Assembly (NCBI GenBank): GCA_008017255.1
Contig: SSHD01000149.1
Span: 1-7,327, forward strand
Direction: 5' to 3'
DNA length: 7,327 nucleotides
Source: Acinetobacter sp.
GTDB taxonomy: Bacteria > Pseudomonadota > Gammaproteobacteria > Pseudomonadales > Moraxellaceae
Shown: positions 5,567-7,327 of the stretch, one piece after another
Layout of the letters: every line of letters starts with the position of its first letter
How positions within the stretch are numbered: position 1 is the first letter of the stretch
Translations under genes and position numbers: made by a program
Notes under the pieces: generated by a model
The model's database searches: none
The model's input: the letters and a program-made list of their open reading frames with translations, nothing else
What the model was told of the DNA's origin: nothing

Positions 5567-6445
5567 TTAGACACGAACAATGCCTAAGTTTTGAATCGCC
5601 CAAGTCAATTGGGCTGGCATCAGATGTTGCAGTATTGGCTGCAACTCCTCTGCATTATCACCACTGACAAAACAATTAATACGTATCATATTACGACCTA
5701 TTTCGTCACATAATAACCTATTTTTAATCAAAATATAGGCGGTTTGTCTTGCTACAGCTTGCCCAGAATCAATTAATTTTAATTTATTGGAAAAAATCTG
5801 CTCAATGGCATCTTTTAAAAACGGATAATGGGTGCAACCCAACACCAAATAATCTGCCCCTTGTGCGACCACTGGCTGTAACACTTGCTGCAATACAGCC
5901 AAACATGCAGGGCTGTTTTGCAAGCCCGCTTCTACAAAAGGCACTAACTCCAAACTGGTCACCGGCAGCACCTTGACTCCTGCCGGCTCGGCAAATTTGT
6001 GCATGACTTCTTGCAGTAAACGCCCCCTAAAGGTTGCTGGTGTCGCCAATACTGCCACCACTTTAGACTGGGTTTGCAGCACCGCTGGTTTTAAAGCTGG
6101 TACTAAACCGACTATCGGAAAGTGCTCACCATAATAATCACGCAAATAATCTAAACTAAACGCCGAGGCAGTATTACAGGCTACCACGGCAATTTTACAG
6201 CCTTGGCGATACAACCATTCAATGGCTTGGGCGGTGAGTTGGCGAATTTCCTGATCTGAACGTGCGCCATAAGGCACGTGCGCAGTGTCAGCATAGTAGA
6301 GAATGCGCTCATTGGGTAAATGTCGGGCTATTTCTTGTGCAATCGACAAACCACCAACACCTGAATCAAAAACTCCAATCGGCGCATCGGCTAATGGCTG
6401 CGGCATAGGGTTAAGTAATATCGGCATAGGTTGAACAGCAGTCAT
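5567..6445 (-). CDS. murI: Glutamate racemase
   Basis: A 292-residue glutamate racemase, the cofactor-independent enzyme that converts L-glutamate to D-glutamate for peptidoglycan precursor synthesis in the cytoplasm. The two catalytic cysteines are present: C90 in VVACNTAS and C204 in LGCTHYPFL. The N-terminal substrate loop IGVFDSGVGGLS (23-34, with D27 and S28) and YYADTAHVPYG (50-60) are also typical. About 20 residues (MTAVQPMPILLNPMPQPLAD) precede the usual start of the fold. Internal ATGs at 6427 and 6406 could give a shorter product, but no candidate start has a clear Shine-Dalgarno. The ATG at 6445 is the outermost, since an in-frame stop lies three codons upstream. It follows the DUF1285 gene by 43 bases and is likely co-transcribed with it. 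Confidence 0.96.
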   Translation of the reverse strand: MTAVQPMPILLNPMPQPLADAPIGVFDSGVGGLSIAQEIARHLPNERILYYADTAHVPYGARSDQEIRQLTAQAIEWLYRQGCKIAVVACNTASAFSLDYLRDYYGEHFPIVGLVPALKPAVLQTQSKVVAVLATPATFRGRLLQEVMHKFAEPAGVKVLPVTSLELVPFVEAGLQNSPACLAVLQQVLQPVVAQGADYLVLGCTHYPFLKDAIEQIFSNKLKLIDSGQAVARQTAYILIKNRLLCDEIGRNMIRINCFVSGDNAEELQPILQHLMPAQLTWAIQNLGIVRV

Positions 6446-6488
6446 ACAAAATTACACGGTCAATTGTTCGCTCTTTTTAGCTTAAACC

Positions 6489-7115
6489 TCAGCTGCTCAA
6501 ATGCAAGATCAAATCACCACTTTTTAAACTTAAAACTGTTCCACCTTGCGCATTTTCAGTTAAATGACCGTAATTAATTAAATGATAGAAGCTTCGCCGC
6601 TGAATCAAGGCGTTCATCCCAAAACGGACATGGACATAGGGTCGTAATTCGGCATCCCCTTTATCATGTGGATAATGGCGCATAAAAATAGGATGCTCAG
6701 CATCGACAATCACCACATCTTGATTGGTCGTGGTCAGTTGCAAATAAGTTTTGCCGTCGATTTGCACCTGATCGGCCTGATCAATCAACAGCGGCTCATC
6801 TTCAACTTCAATTTCAATCTGTTCCACTGGGGTTTTCAGGAAAAATTTGCCGTCTTCTTTCCATAGCACTTTACTAAATAGATCAAGTAGGGCTTGCCGT
6901 TTGATCAATTGACCTTCGTGCCACCATTCTCCATTGGCTTTTATGCGTAAATCCATTTTGCCGCAATGCTTTGGATGCCATTGATCTAAAGGGGGAATTG
7001 ACCTTTTGTGACTTTGCTGTACATCTTTTAAGTATTGTGCAATGTTCATTAAGTTTTTATCATCTGATAACGTGATTTTTCCAGTCTGTTGTGAGGAATC
7101 ATTTTCATTTATCAT
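6489..7115 (-). CDS. DUF1285 domain protein
   Basis: A 208-residue protein matching the DUF1285 family over most of its length. Conserved blocks seen are PPLDQWHPKHCGKMDLRI (41-58), GEWWHEGQLIKRQALLDLFSKVL (62-84), KEDGKFFLKTPVEQIEIEVEDEPLL (86-110), and a C-terminal half with TTTNQDVV, HPIFMR and PYVHVRFGMNALIQRRSFYHLI (159-180). The family is a small predicted soluble protein of unknown function, common in gamma- and alphaproteobacteria. The first 35 residues are polar and not conserved. The ATG at 7115 has AAGG about 9 bases upstream. An internal ATG (residue 23, at 7049) is a weaker alternative. It is the first gene of the right-hand minus-strand run and diverges from the gene starting at 7304. 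No clear sigma70 promoter was found for it on the minus strand. Confidence 0.88.
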   Translation of the reverse strand: MINENDSSQQTGKITLSDDKNLMNIAQYLKDVQQSHKRSIPPLDQWHPKHCGKMDLRIKANGEWWHEGQLIKRQALLDLFSKVLWKEDGKFFLKTPVEQIEIEVEDEPLLIDQADQVQIDGKTYLQLTTTNQDVVIVDAEHPIFMRHYPHDKGDAELRPYVHVRFGMNALIQRRSFYHLINYGHLTENAQGGTVLSLKSGDLILHLSS

Positions 7116-7152
7116 GGTTTATGCCTTGCTGACGAGAAAATATAAACACTCA

Positions 7153-7162
7153 GCCAATTGGC
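7153..7162. promoter_or_regulatory. Palindrome overlapping the -35 box
   Basis: GCCAATTGGC is a perfect 10-base palindrome that covers most of the -35 element of the promoter at 7158-7186. It could be an operator half or whole site. No regulator is identified. Confidence 0.35.
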
Positions 7163-7186
7163 GAGATCAAGGTTTAAAACTATACT
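7158..7186 (+). promoter_or_regulatory. Sigma70-type promoter for the rightmost plus-strand gene
   Basis: TTGGCG (7158-7163) and TATACT (7181-7186) are separated by exactly 17 bases, matching the consensus at 4 of 6 and 5 of 6 positions. Transcription would start near 7193, giving a leader of about 110 bases before the ATG at 7304. Confidence 0.65.
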
Positions 7187-7190
7187 ATCC

Positions 7191-7200
7191 CAAACGTTTG
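7191..7200. promoter_or_regulatory. Palindrome at the predicted transcription start
   Basis: CAAACGTTTG is a perfect 10-base palindrome centred a few bases downstream of the expected +1 of the promoter at 7158-7186. This is a typical position for a repressor operator, but no binding protein can be named. Confidence 0.35.
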
Positions 7201-7291
7201 CAATCACACTAGCTACTTTTGTGTTTGGCAATTCAGAACACTCATGGCAGCACCGAATTTTAACATTACGGTTGCCACCTTTAAAAAATAT

Positions 7292-7297
7292 GAGGAG
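7292..7297 (+). promoter_or_regulatory. Strong ribosome binding site of the rightmost gene
   Basis: GAGGAG lies 6 bases upstream of the ATG at 7304. It is the best Shine-Dalgarno in the window and supports that ATG as a true start despite only 8 visible codons. Confidence 0.75.
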
Positions 7298-7303
7298 TCC
7301 TAC

Positions 7304-7327
7304 ATGGAGCACATCGAACGTGAAGCG
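7304..7327 (+). CDS. Start of a plus-strand gene, only 8 codons visible (possibly MoxR-type AAA+ ATPase)
   Basis: The ATG at 7304 is preceded by GAGGAG and, about 110 bases further up, by a good promoter, so it is very likely a real gene start. The visible residues are MEHIEREA, which cannot identify the product. A start of this kind is reminiscent of MoxR-family AAA+ ATPases, but that is recall and low in confidence. Confidence 0.55.

Noticed and set aside
7112..7312. A 66-codon minus-strand open frame across the region upstream of DUF1285
   Set aside because: It covers the promoter and leader of the plus-strand gene and overlaps the DUF1285 start. It has no ribosome binding site and no family resemblance.
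1..7327. CRISPR array, tRNA, rRNA, integrase or transposase gene
   Set aside because: No regularly spaced repeats, no cloverleaf or rRNA-like sequence, and no recombinase-like protein were seen on either strand.

Overview
The window looks like a chromosomal segment of a moderately AT-rich gammaproteobacterium. The Acinetobacter/Moraxellaceae group fits best. That placement rests on my recognition of the proteins: a YacG zinc protein, a DUF1285 protein next to glutamate racemase, a YcbL-type metallo-beta-lactamase-fold hydrolase behind ferrochelatase, and a PP_4765-type flavoprotein. It is recognition from memory, not a database result. Most genes lie on the minus strand, gaps are short, and there is no phage, plasmid, integrase, transposase, tRNA, rRNA or CRISPR signal.

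From right to left, a first minus-strand run (7115 down to 2676) holds a DUF1285 protein, glutamate racemase (murI), a DUF4062 protein with a coiled coil and a distinctive C-terminal region, ferrochelatase (hemH), and a YcbL/glyoxalase-II-like hydrolase. Gaps are 43, 105, 67 and 28 bases, so DUF1285-murI and hemH-hydrolase are the most convincing co-transcribed pairs. The DUF4062 gene sits between two housekeeping genes with longer leaders on each side. At the far right a divergent plus-strand gene begins at 7304 and leaves the window after 8 codons. It is preceded by a good sigma70-type promoter flanked by two perfect 10-base palindromes.

A second minus-strand unit (2177 down to 347) holds a TrmB-like methyltransferase whose 3' end overlaps the start of an HI0933/PP_4765-family flavoprotein. 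It ends at a clear intrinsic terminator at 262-299. Just beyond it, the N-terminal 80 residues of a two-helix membrane protein run off the left edge. Divergent from this unit, yacG is on the plus strand (2269-2460) and converges on the hydrolase gene.

The most unusual stretch is the 215-base gap between yacG and the hydrolase (2461-2675). It holds an inverted-repeat-bounded, MITE-like element of about 190 bases. The element is itself bracketed by an imperfect direct repeat that includes the last codons of yacG and the stop codon of the hydrolase. Other points worth a second look are the DUF4062 protein, the TrmB-like enzyme that lacks the canonical TrmB signature, and the palindrome-flanked promoter. 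I see no convincing new multi-gene system. The DUF4062 gene is the only protein that resembles defence or signalling components, and it stands alone.
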